Below, one piece after another: positions 32,375 to 38,656 of a DNA stretch of 38,656 nucleotides. The notes beneath the pieces are model-generated. The model ran no database searches. It was not told the DNA's origin and worked only from the letters and a program-made list of their open reading frames with translations. The stretch covers positions 1 through 38,656 of the forward strand of contig VBID01000123.1 in NCBI GenBank assembly GCA_005880615.1, read 5' to 3'. Both the position numbers and the translations under genes were made by a program. How positions within the stretch are numbered: position 1 is the stretch's first letter; every line of letters begins with the position of its first letter. The DNA comes from Chloroflexota bacterium (GTDB lineage Bacteria; Chloroflexota; Dormibacteria; CF-121).

Positions 32375-32380
32375 TAGAAT
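32375..32380 (+). promoter_or_regulatory. -10 box TAGAAT before the zincin gene
   Basis: TAGAAT at 32375-32380 is a good -10 for the divergent zincin gene. It lies too close to the in-frame GTG at 32382 for that codon to be on the transcript with any leader, which supports the ATG at 32418. Confidence 0.45.
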
Positions 32381-32417
32381 TGTGGGGACCGGCCCCTGCT
32401 CGCCGGCCGGTTCCCTG

Positions 32418-33542
32418 ATGCGCGAACCCAGAACTGCCTCCCAGCGTCTCGGCCGGGCCATGGCCTGGAGCCTGGCCTTGACCGTGGGCGCCGTAGTCGT
32501 GCGCGAGCTAGTCCGTCCGCGACCGGAGCGGCCCCGGCTGATCGACTGGGAGTTGGTCGAGGCCATGGCGCTGCGCCACTCGGGCGAAGCCCAGGACCCT
32601 CCCTCGGATCCAGCGCTGGCGGCCAGCTACGAGGCGATGGCGGCCCGCCTGACTCCCCTGCTGAACCAGGCCCTGGCCGACAGCACTGCCCCCGCGCCGA
32701 TCAGCTATCCACCCCTGCGACCGGTCGGCCGGCGCGCCTGGGTCAGGTTCAACGTGCGCATCTTCCGGCAGATGTTCCAGCCCCTGGAGCGGCTCGAGGA
32801 GCGGCTGCCCGGGTCCCTCCTGCTCCGCTTCGGACAGGCGGGGATTACGCGCTACCTGGGGTTCATGCTCGGCCTGCTGGCCAGGCGGGTGCTCGGCCAA
32901 TACGACCCCGCGCTGCTCGGACGAGAGCCGATCGAGACCGGCTCTCTGGTCCTGGTCGAACCGAACGTGCAGGCCTGGGCCAGCAAGGAGGGCCTCCCGG
33001 TCGACGAGCTTCGGCAGTGGCTGGCCATGCACGAGCTGACTCACGCCTGGGAGTTCCGGGCGCACCCCTGGCTGCGGACGTACCTGGAGGACCTGCTCGG
33101 CCAGGTCCTCATCGGCCGGCTTCTAGACGGCCGGACGCCAACCACCTTCGAGCTGATCCGGACTCTCACCGTCGGCATGGGGCAGCAATGGAAAGCCATC
33201 GCCAAGCTCCAGGCGGCGATGAGCCTGCTGGAGGGCTTCAGCAATCTGATGATGGCTGAGATCGGCGTCCGCGAGCTGCCCCATTTTGGCGCCCTGGAAA
33301 CCGCCTACCGCCGGCGACTGCTCAATCGCACTCCGCTGGAGCGGGCCCTACTGCGGCTGACCGGCATGGAGATGAAGATGCAGCAGTACATCCAGGGCGA
33401 GCGCTTTGCCCGCGCCGTCCGGGATCAGGGCGGTATAACACTGCTGGCCCAGGTCTGGCGGGGGCCCGATTGGCTTCCCACCATGCAGGAGATCCAGCGC
33501 CCCGAGCTCTGGATCGCCAGGGCCGGCGCGGCCGCGGCGTGA
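32418..33542 (+). CDS. DUF2342-type zincin-like metallopeptidase (F420-associated family)
   Basis: This 374-residue protein belongs to a family annotated as coenzyme-F420-biosynthesis-associated, zincin-like type 2. Features seen are IDWELVEAMAL near the N-terminus, VGRRAWVRFNVRIFRQM, and the metal site MHELTHAWEF (HExxH, H205-H209). A helical C-terminal half contains GMGQQWKAIAKLQAAMSLLEGFSNLMM. The peptidase activity and partners are unproven, and the family occurs mainly in Actinomycetota and Chloroflexota. An N-terminal hydrophobic patch (about 15-29) could be a membrane anchor. It is coupled to the next lipoprotein gene (GTGA). Confidence 0.82.
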   Translation: MREPRTASQRLGRAMAWSLALTVGAVVVRELVRPRPERPRLIDWELVEAMALRHSGEAQDPPSDPALAASYEAMAARLTPLLNQALADSTAPAPISYPPLRPVGRRAWVRFNVRIFRQMFQPLERLEERLPGSLLLRFGQAGITRYLGFMLGLLARRVLGQYDPALLGREPIETGSLVLVEPNVQAWASKEGLPVDELRQWLAMHELTHAWEFRAHPWLRTYLEDLLGQVLIGRLLDGRTPTTFELIRTLTVGMGQQWKAIAKLQAAMSLLEGFSNLMMAEIGVRELPHFGALETAYRRRLLNRTPLERALLRLTGMEMKMQQYIQGERFARAVRDQGGITLLAQVWRGPDWLPTMQEIQRPELWIARAGAAAA

Positions 33543-34405
33543 ACCGGCCGCTGGCGGTGGTCACCACCCTGGGGTTCGTGCTGACCGCGTGTGGCACCAC
33601 CGGCGATCTCCCGGGGACCGCCACGACGCCCGGGCTGGAGGCCCAGATCGTATCGACCGAGGTGCTGGTAGGTCACCAGATCCGGTTTCCGGTCGGGATC
33701 CTGGAGCACAACACTCCGGTGAAGGACGCCCACGTGCACATCCGGACCTTCTTCCTGGGCAACGGCAGTCCGGAGACCCGCGGCGAGTCCGACGCGCCCT
33801 TCCGGGGCGATGGGCTGCAGGGCGCGGGTGTGTATGTGGCCCACCTGGACTTCGATAAGGCCGGCTCGTGGGGCGCGGAGATCACCGCCTCGCGGCCCAC
33901 GGGCGCCCACGCGGTCATCCGGCTGTCCCTCAACGTCCTCGCCGAGTCGGTGGTACCGGCGCCGGGCCAGCCCGCCCCGCGCAGCCACAACCCGACCATC
34001 GCCGATGTCCCCGATGCCAGCTACATCGACAGCGGGAACCCGCCCAATGACATGCACCAGATATCGATTGCGGATGCTATCGCCAAGCACCAGAAGACCC
34101 TGGTCATCTTTGCCTCGCCCGCGTTCTGCACCAGCCGGATCTGCGGGCCGGAGGTGCAGGTCGTCCAGTCGCTGGAACCCAGCTATCGCGACCGGCTGAC
34201 CTTCATCCACGTCGAGATCTACACCAACTACAAGCCGGACCCGGCCCGCAAACAGCTGGCGCAGACCGTGATTGACTGGCGCCTGCAGACGGAGCCCTGG
34301 ATCTTCCTGATTGGCGCCGATGGCACCATCCGCGACCGCTTTGAAGGCCCGTCGGCCGCTGATGAAGTGCGCGACGGCATCGATCGCCTGTTCGCTGCCG
34401 GGTAG
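33539..34405 (+). CDS. Thioredoxin-like lipoprotein
   Basis: The 288-residue precursor has a short signal peptide and lipobox LTAC (C18). An Ig-like beta domain (about 40-135) is followed by a Pro-rich linker and a thioredoxin-fold domain. That domain has FASPAFCTSRICGPEVQVV with C197 and C202, a CxxxxC pair unlike the CxxC of thioredoxins but reminiscent of Sco/peroxiredoxin-type proteins, and a cis-proline in TEPWIFLIGADG. A role in extracytoplasmic thiol or copper handling is possible, but unproven. The GTG start overlaps the zincin stop, so the two genes are an operon. Confidence 0.78.
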   Translation: MNRPLAVVTTLGFVLTACGTTGDLPGTATTPGLEAQIVSTEVLVGHQIRFPVGILEHNTPVKDAHVHIRTFFLGNGSPETRGESDAPFRGDGLQGAGVYVAHLDFDKAGSWGAEITASRPTGAHAVIRLSLNVLAESVVPAPGQPAPRSHNPTIADVPDASYIDSGNPPNDMHQISIADAIAKHQKTLVIFASPAFCTSRICGPEVQVVQSLEPSYRDRLTFIHVEIYTNYKPDPARKQLAQTVIDWRLQTEPWIFLIGADGTIRDRFEGPSAADEVRDGIDRLFAAG

Positions 34406-34439
34406 CGCGGCCAAGCGCCGTTACAGGTTGGTGAGCGAG

Positions 34440-34598
34440 ATGGTCTTCGACCTGGTCTGCCGCCAGTGCGGCCGGCGCAGCCAGCGCCGCTGGACCCGGG
34501 GCGACCAGGTCTCGGTCACGGAGTGCCCGGTGTGCCGGGTCGGCATGTCGGTAATCGGCATTGCGTTCTTCGCCGCGCCGGAGCAGGCGGCGGCCTAG
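34440..34598 (+). CDS. Small CxxC-CxxC zinc-ribbon protein, 52 residues
   Basis: These 52 residues consist of a CRQCG and a CPVCR knuckle 20 residues apart, with an Arg-rich turn between them (GRRSQRRWTRGD). That is a typical zinc ribbon for nucleic-acid or protein binding. ATG 34440 is the start that leaves a sensible N-terminus MVFDLVC. The longer in-frame region upstream overlaps the lipoprotein gene and is not needed. Its stop codon lies at the edge of the mini inverted-repeat element. Confidence 0.55.
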   Translation: MVFDLVCRQCGRRSQRRWTRGDQVSVTECPVCRVGMSVIGIAFFAAPEQAAA

Positions 34599-34675
34599 CC
34601 CGGATCCGCCGAATCGAGCTCGGCTCGGCACGCCCCGCATCCCAATCTGCGTCGCCCGATCGGTGGATCCGGGCT
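34597..34675. mobile_element. Mini terminal-inverted-repeat element, 79 bp
   Basis: The left end AGCCCGGATCCGCCGAATCG (34597-34616) and the right end CGATCGGTGGATCCGGGCT (34657-34675) are near-perfect inverted copies. The interior (CTCGGCACGCCCCGCATCCC...CTGCGTCGCC) equals the right-hand end of the large element at 34899-35562. It lies exactly between the stop codons of two convergent genes and would form one long hairpin, so it may serve as a bidirectional terminator. It looks like an internal-deletion derivative of the large element. Confidence 0.6.
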
Positions 34676-34885
34676 CTAGTCGAGCTGGGCCAGGACCTGG
34701 CCCTCCTGCACGGTCTCGCCCTCGCGCACCATGATCTTGGTGACGGTGCCGGCCCGGGGCGCCGTGATCGGGATCTCCATCTTCATCGACTCGAGGATCA
34801 TCAACGTCTCATCGGCGGCCACCGCCTGGCGCTCGCGCACCACGATCTTCCACAGGTTGCCGGCCAGCTCCGCCTTCACGTCCAT
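34676..34885 (-). CDS. Biotinyl (carboxyl) carrier-like protein
   Basis: The 69-residue stand-alone biotin/lipoyl domain has the sequence LAGNLWKIVVRERQAVAADETLMILESMKMEIPITAPRAGTVTKIMVREGETVQEGQVLAQLD. The attachment lysine is in ESMKMEI, the typical MKM biotinylation site. As a solo domain it would serve an acyl-CoA or pyruvate carboxylase encoded elsewhere. ATG 34885 is eight bases behind a TAGAAT box (34899-34894) with no SD, so leaderless. The promoter touches the left end of the large inverted-repeat element. The mini element lies directly behind its stop codon. Confidence 0.9.
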   Translation of the reverse strand: MDVKAELAGNLWKIVVRERQAVAADETLMILESMKMEIPITAPRAGTVTKIMVREGETVQEGQVLAQLD

Positions 34886-34898
34886 CGTGCGCGATTCT

Positions 34899-35562
34899 AG
34901 CCCGAATCCACCGAACCGAGCTTGCATCTCGGGCGCGGATGCGGCCGGAGCCCGGGGCCGCCGGAACAAACTCGCATCTTGGGCGCGGATGCGGCCGGAG
35001 CCCGGGGCCGCCGGAACAAACTCGCATCTTGGGCGCGGATACGGCCGATCCGGGCGTCGTCTCCTGCGCGCGCTCGGTCACGCACCGACGGGTGCGCTCC
35101 CTCGCGTGCTCGTCGCCTCCTGCGGCTCGGCACGCCCCGCATCCCAATCTGCTTCGTTCGTCCGACGGCCCCGGGCTCCGGGCGTCGTCTCCTGCGCGCG
35201 CTCGGTCACGCACCGACGGGTGCGCTCCCTCGCGTGCTCGTCGCCTCCTGCGGCTCGGCACGCCCCGCATCCCAATCTGCTTCGTTCGTCCGACGGCCCC
35301 GGGCTCCGGGCGTCGTCTCCTGCGGGCGCTCGGTCACGCACCGACGGGTGCGCTCCCTCGCGTGCTCGTCGCCTCCTGCGGCTCGGCACGCCCCGCATCC
35401 CGATCTGCTTCGTTCGTGCGACGGCCCCGGGCTCCGGGCGTCGTCTCCTGCGCGCGCTCGGTCACGCACCGACGGGTGCGCTCCCTCGCGTGCTCGTCGC
35501 CTCCTGCGGCTCGGCGCGCCCCGCATCCCGATCTGCGTCGCCCGATCGGTGGATTCGGGGCT
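34899..35562. mobile_element. Large terminal-inverted-repeat element with internal tandem repeats
   Basis: The left end AGCCCGAATCCACCGAACCG (from 34899) is an inverted copy of the right end GATCGGTGGATTCGGGGCT (35544-35562). Inside are about 2.3 copies of a 50-bp repeat (34931-35040) and four of a 128-bp repeat (35052-35563). The long open frames on both strands here are artefacts of the repeats; no transposase or other gene is evident. The element separates the biotinyl carrier gene from infA and would supply part of the promoter regions of both. Confidence 0.6.
34931..35040 (+). repeat. 50-bp tandem repeat, about 2.3 copies
   Basis: GGGCGCGGATGCGGCCGGAG begins at 34931 and 34981, and GGGCGCGGATACGGCCG at 35031, a period of exactly 50. 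The first two copies are identical by eye. The unit has 50 bases, so coding frames are not preserved from copy to copy. Confidence 0.88.
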
Positions 35563-35563
35563 T
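35052..35563 (+). repeat. 128-bp tandem repeat, four copies
   Basis: GGGCGTCGTCTCCTGCG starts at 35052, 35180, 35308 and 35436, period 128. Copies differ at only a few positions (for example CAATCTG/CGATCTG and GCGCGCTC/GCGGGCTC). Each contains a hairpin CGCACC-GACG-GGTGCG (first at 35081-35096). The last copy diverges at its end into the right inverted repeat. 128 is not divisible by three, so it is not a coding repeat. Confidence 0.9.
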
Positions 35564-35608
35564 GGCCCGAAGGCACCCTCTGAGGTCTTCAGATATCATG
35601 CTGGGGAA

Positions 35609-35917
35609 TTGCGCAAACGACGTACATATCCAAAGAAGCGGAGCGGCCCGCAGGTCGCCCGGCCCGGCATCGACACGCTCGAACAGAAGGAGACCCCGGC
35701 CGGCAAGGAAGAGACCATCGAGATGGACGCCGAGGTGGTCGAGCCGCTGCCCAACGCCATGTTCAAGGTCAAGCTCCAGACCGGCCAGACGATCCTGGCG
35801 TACACGTCGGGAAAGATGCGCAAGTTCTACATCCGGATCCTGATCGGTGACCGGGTCCGGGTGGAGCTGTCGCCCTACGACCTGACCCGCGGCCGCATCA
35901 TCTTCCGCTACAAGTAG
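35609..35917 (+). CDS. infA: Translation initiation factor IF-1 with N-terminal extension
   Basis: IF-1 occupies the ribosomal A site during initiation. The S1-type OB domain is clear from about residue 33: [20 protein letters not shown], then [44 protein letters not shown]-1 usually begins right at A-K-E-E. Here the only starts that keep KEETIE are upstream, and TTG 35609 gives a basic 31-residue extension ([12 protein letters not shown]...). A TATCAT box ends 9 bases before the TTG. The internal ATG after KEETIE would delete conserved residues. No rpmJ follows, unlike the usual infA cluster. Confidence 0.88.
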   Translation: MRKRRTYPKKRSGPQVARPGIDTLEQKETPAGKEETIEMDAEVVEPLPNAMFKVKLQTGQTILAYTSGKMRKFYIRILIGDRVRVELSPYDLTRGRIIFRYK

Positions 35918-35931
35918 TCGGCCGCGGGAAG

Positions 35932-36405
35932 ATGTCGTTCGCCCTGGTCCTTGACGCGGTCATCCTGGGCGTCGTGGTCGCCGGCCTGTGGGCCGCCTAC
36001 CGCGTGCTGGGCACACCCTCCCGCTTGGCGCCGGCCGATTACCGCGTGGTGCTGGACGACCTGGCCGTCTCGGTGGGCCGATCGGCTGCGAGCTTGCGGG
36101 GCGCGCTGGCCGAGGACGACCGCCAGCGGGAGCAGGTGGCCGCCGACACTCGCAAGATCTTCCAGACCGGCTTCTACCAGGCGCTGCGGCTGAAACCCGA
36201 TGCGACCACCGATCCGAGCGCGCTCGTCCGTGCCGGACTGGGCCGCGCCTGCGAGGGCTACGAGTGGGCCAGCCGCATGGCGGAGAGCGAGAGCTTCGGC
36301 AATCCGGCGGTGCAGGAGGCGGTCCGCATGCTTCTGGACCGGGCCGACGCCGAGCTCAGCGCGGCGCAGCAGACCCTGGCCGGGTTGCCGTCAGCTCAGC
36401 CCTGA
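35932..36405 (+). CDS. Membrane-anchored helical protein, unknown
   Basis: The 157-residue protein starts with one hydrophobic span (about 5-24, LVLDAVILGVVVAGLWAAY). The rest is predicted helical and charged, with VVLDDLAVSVGRSAASLRGAL and QAADAELSAAQQTL-type heptads, so it is probably a short coiled domain in the cytoplasm. I do not recognise the family. It begins 14 bases after infA. Its 3' end overlaps the convergent epimerase gene by 50 bases. Confidence 0.6.
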   Translation: MSFALVLDAVILGVVVAGLWAAYRVLGTPSRLAPADYRVVLDDLAVSVGRSAASLRGALAEDDRQREQVAADTRKIFQTGFYQALRLKPDATTDPSALVRAGLGRACEGYEWASRMAESESFGNPAVQEAVRMLLDRADAELSAAQQTLAGLPSAQP

Positions 36406-37309
36406 AATAGGCGACCGTCTCCGCCAGCCCATCGCGCAGCGCCGTCGTCGGGCGCCAGCCCAGCTCGCGGGCAATCCGGGTCGCGTCCACGGCGGAGCGG
36501 CGCTGCTCGCCGGCCTTGGGCGGTCCATGCCGCTCCACCTGCCGGTTGTCGGTCAGGTCTTGGAGCAGACGGAAGATCTCGTTGATGCTGGTCTCCTTGC
36601 CGGTGCCCACATTGAAGGCGCCTACCGCCTGGGAGGTGAGCGCCAGCGCGTTGGCCTCGGCCACGTCGGCCACGTACACGAAGTCGCGGGTCTGCTGGCC
36701 GTCCCCGTTGACGATGGCTTCGTTGCCCGCCAGCAACTGACGCGTAAAGATGGCCACCACGCCGGCCTCTCCGTGCGGGTCCTGGCGCGGGCCATACACA
36801 TTGGCATAGCGAAGGGCGGCATAGGACAGGCCAGACATGGTGTGGAACGTCGTCAGCATCAGCTCGGCGGCCCGCTTGGACGCTCCATACGGTGAGACGG
36901 GGGAGGGCGGGTAGTCCTCGGGGGTGGGAACCACGGTGGCCTCGCCGTAGATCGCCCCACCCGTGGAGCTGAACAGAAATCGCTGGGCCTCGTGGCGGAC
37001 AGCGGCCTGCAGCAAGGCGATGGTCCCGAGGACATTGACGCGCGCGTCGAAGACGGGATCGGCAACCGACCGCCGGACGCTCGCCTGGGCCGCGAGATGG
37101 ACCACAGCGTCGGGCTGCTCGATCGCGAACAGCTCGTCCAGCCAGGGCGAGTCCAGCTCCATCTGGTAAAAGCGGGCGGCGGGATGAACCTGCGCCACTC
37201 GGCCGGTGGACAGGTCGTCCAGGATGACCAGCTCGTGGCCGTCGCGGGCGAGCCGGTCGCAGACATGGGAGCCGACGAATCCCGCTCCTCCGGTGACCAG
37301 GACTTTCAA
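36356..37309 (-). CDS. NAD-dependent sugar-nucleotide epimerase/dehydratase
   Basis: This extended SDR enzyme has 317 residues. It has the NAD motif VLVTGGAGFVGSHVCDRL (from residue 3), the acidic residue in LVILDDLSTG, VVHLAAQASVRRS, the catalytic SST...SPYGASKRAAE (Tyr and Lys of YxxxK) and RYANVYGPRQDPHGEAGVV. The pattern fits UDP-glucose 4-epimerase or a related enzyme; substrate is unclear. It starts at TTG 37309, which overlaps the TGA of the upstream UPF0104 gene, so the two are co-translated. Together they suggest a surface-polysaccharide or glycolipid pathway that continues left. Confidence 0.9.
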   Translation of the reverse strand: MKVLVTGGAGFVGSHVCDRLARDGHELVILDDLSTGRVAQVHPAARFYQMELDSPWLDELFAIEQPDAVVHLAAQASVRRSVADPVFDARVNVLGTIALLQAAVRHEAQRFLFSSTGGAIYGEATVVPTPEDYPPSPVSPYGASKRAAELMLTTFHTMSGLSYAALRYANVYGPRQDPHGEAGVVAIFTRQLLAGNEAIVNGDGQQTRDFVYVADVAEANALALTSQAVGAFNVGTGKETSINEIFRLLQDLTDNRQVERHGPPKAGEQRRSAVDATRIARELGWRPTTALRDGLAETVAYFRAELTATRPGSAAPR

Positions 37310-38316
37310 TGGTGCCGAGTCATGAGGAATGTCACCAGCCCGATGGCCACCAGGCTCCAGTAGCTGATGATCCGGTCCAGGATGGCGACCGTGAATCCCT
37401 GGCTGGCGGTGAACCCGAAGAACAGGAACACGGCCACGATGCCACCCTCCACCAGCACCAGTCCGCCGGGCAGCGCCGGGATGGTGGTCAGCAGCGATGC
37501 CACCAGGGCGATGAACACGATTTGCGCCGGGTTCAGCGTCAGGTGGAGGGGCAAGGCCTGCACCACCAGGTACAGGCGGGACGACTCCAGGCCCCAGACC
37601 AGCACGCTCAGCGATACCAGCTCCAGGGAGCGCCCCTGGAACGCGTCCAGCAGGCCGCGCTTGAAGGTGCGCGCCCGGTCCCGGTATCGGTGCGGAAGCC
37701 AGCGGGAGAACCATCCCTGCGAGAACCGCAGCCCGACCAGTCCCACCACCAGGGCCAGGGCGATGACGACCCCGGCGACCACCGCCGGGATGAACCGAGA
37801 CGGGATCACCGCGTGGAAGCTGATCAGGCCGCTGATGATCAGGAGGGTCATCAGCACCAGGAAGTCGATCACGCGTTCACTGACGATGGTGCCCAGCGCC
37901 TTGCTGCCCGAGATGGGGGTGCGCTGGCGTACCAGGTAAGCGCGGTAGAAGTCACCCATCTTGGCCGGCAGCAGGCAGTTGGCGAAGAAGGCCATGATGA
38001 TGATGTGGAACAGGCCGGGCAGCCGGCTTTCCTCACCGGTGTTGCGGAGGAGGAGCTGCCAGCGGACGGCGCGCACGGCCATGGACAGGTAGAAGGCCAG
38101 GAAGGCCGCCGCGTAGAGCAGCAGGTTGGTCTGGCGGATGGCCGTCAGGCTCTGGCGGTAGTCCAGACGGACGTGGGTTAGGACCACCCACAGGACCAGT
38201 GCCAGGATGCCGAACGAAATCAGGGTTCGGGGGTCGAGGATGCGGTTGCGAAGGCTTTCGGGCCGCGGGGCGGCCGGCACCGGCGCGGCCGCAGGCTCCA
38301 TATTCATCGGGAGCAT
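37306..38316 (-). CDS. UPF0104/lysylphosphatidylglycerol-synthase-type membrane protein
   Basis: This 336-residue multi-pass protein belongs to the flippase-like domain family (UPF0104, AglD/MprF N-terminal domain type). After a Pro/Ala-rich N-terminus, about eight spans can be seen. The family motifs include RAVRWQLLLR, FFANCLLPAKMGDFYRAYLVRQ and the late LTTIPALPGGLVLVEGGIVAVFLFFG. MprF-like domains flip aminoacylated lipids, and relatives move polyisoprenoid or glycolipids. Here a sugar epimerase is coupled to it downstream, so glycolipid transport is likely. ATG 38316 is chosen; ATG 38307 is also possible. Confidence 0.85.
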   Translation of the reverse strand: MLPMNMEPAAAPVPAAPRPESLRNRILDPRTLISFGILALVLWVVLTHVRLDYRQSLTAIRQTNLLLYAAAFLAFYLSMAVRAVRWQLLLRNTGEESRLPGLFHIIIMAFFANCLLPAKMGDFYRAYLVRQRTPISGSKALGTIVSERVIDFLVLMTLLIISGLISFHAVIPSRFIPAVVAGVVIALALVVGLVGLRFSQGWFSRWLPHRYRDRARTFKRGLLDAFQGRSLELVSLSVLVWGLESSRLYLVVQALPLHLTLNPAQIVFIALVASLLTTIPALPGGLVLVEGGIVAVFLFFGFTASQGFTVAILDRIISYWSLVAIGLVTFLMTRHH

Positions 38317-38332
38317 AACAATTCGCGTCGAA

Positions 38333-38656
38333 TTATTCGGCGATCCGGCGGCGCCGCAGGATGCGCTCCAGCAACGGCATCTTGTGGCGTATCCGTCCTG
38401 GGCCGCCGTACTGATACCGGCGCTGCTCGCGTTCCCGGCTCTCCAGGATCTTGGGAACCCAGTCCGATTCGACGATCGGCGATTCCCCGCCCTCCCAGGT
38501 CTTCAGATAGAAGATGCCCTTGAGGGCGGTGAAGGGGATGCCCAGCTCCTTGACCTCGGACCGGTCGGGCGAGATCAGGGTCAGGTTCACCCCGTAGCGC
38601 GACGACCGGAACTGGCGCTCGCTGTAGCCGCGCAGGACTTCGTTGTCCACGAAATG
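38333..38656 (-). CDS. Partial unidentified protein at window edge
   Basis: The frame is open to the right window edge. The first visible GTG is at 38650, but the start may lie outside. The visible ~107 residues are beta-rich at first (LRGYSERQFRSSRYGVNLTLISPDRSEVKELGIPFTALKGIFYLKTWEGG), with an LKGIFYLK phrase seen in PilZ-like or DUF6982 domains. A basic tail follows (RYQYGGPGRIRHKMPLLERILRRRRIAE). The resemblance is weak. It lies 17 bases upstream of the UPF0104 gene on the same strand and may belong to its operon. Confidence 0.5.
   Translation of the reverse strand, partial: HFVDNEVLRGYSERQFRSSRYGVNLTLISPDRSEVKELGIPFTALKGIFYLKTWEGGESPIVESDWVPKILESREREQRRYQYGGPGRIRHKMPLLERILRRRRIAE

Noticed and set aside
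35052-35563. CRISPR array
   Set aside because: Repeats are 128 bp, contiguous and without unique spacers, and no cas gene is present.
34905-35600. Long open frames on both strands through the tandem repeats (over 100 codons each)
   Set aside because: They arise because the GC-rich repeat units lack stop codons; unit lengths of 50 and 128 bases do not preserve a frame, and the translations show no domain. Only the infA end of one frame is real.

Overview
The window is GC-rich bacterial chromosome with dense, mostly vertical gene content. The genes suggest a soil-type Chloroflexota or Dormibacterota-like lineage, or a related deep high-GC group. Pointers are a DUF2342-type zincin often linked to coenzyme F420 genomes, a lone groEL under a CIRCE operator, frequent GTG/TTG starts, and several genes whose start codon lies only 5-9 bases behind a TANNNT-like -10 box (candidate leaderless transcripts). 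The assignment is inference from gene content, not a phylogeny.

Layout, left to right. Bases 1-310 look like the border of an integrated element: an open reading frame leaving the window, possibly an integrase N-terminus, beside the 3' half of a tRNA-Val gene. Next come a lipoprotein, an M24 peptidase, the ribosomal/ssDNA-binding operon rpsF-ssb-rpsR, and a cell-wall amidase. A serine-biosynthesis set follows (class V aminotransferase, serA, DUF1015), then an FmdB-type zinc ribbon and thioredoxin. At 9865-9964 there is a complete selenocysteine tRNA (selC). The last 68 bases of selC are repeated twice downstream, each copy preceded by a related ~140-bp arm. Between them lie two short segments, each carrying one unknown membrane-protein gene. 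This looks like a tandem pile-up of integrase-less mini-islands at selC.

From 12 to 19 kb are a DUF899 protein with an internal sequence duplication, a pterin-dehydratase/VOC fusion, a PadR-regulated ABC exporter operon ending in a medium-chain reductase, and a TMEM175/DUF1211 gene broken by one amber codon. From 19 to 27 kb are small regulators (solo LuxR helix-turn-helix, MEDS-domain protein), OsmC, a secreted repeat protein, adenylate kinase, an FAD oxidoreductase, an MFS exporter and a LON-domain protein. From 27 to 32 kb, on the minus strand, are an ECF-like sigma factor with an unusual AMIN-domain anti-sigma factor, NAD(P)HX epimerase, a SAM hydrolase of the DUF62 family, and groEL.

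From 32 to 38.6 kb are the zincin, a thioredoxin-like lipoprotein, a zinc-ribbon peptide and a biotinyl carrier protein flanked on both sides by related terminal-inverted-repeat elements. The larger element (34899-35562) contains 50-bp and 128-bp tandem repeats. It is followed by infA with an N-terminal extension, a membrane-anchored protein, an NAD-dependent sugar epimerase, a UPF0104-type flippase-like protein, and an unidentified partial gene.

The strongest candidates for something undescribed are the selC-anchored array of mini-islands and the inverted-repeat element family around the biotinyl carrier gene.
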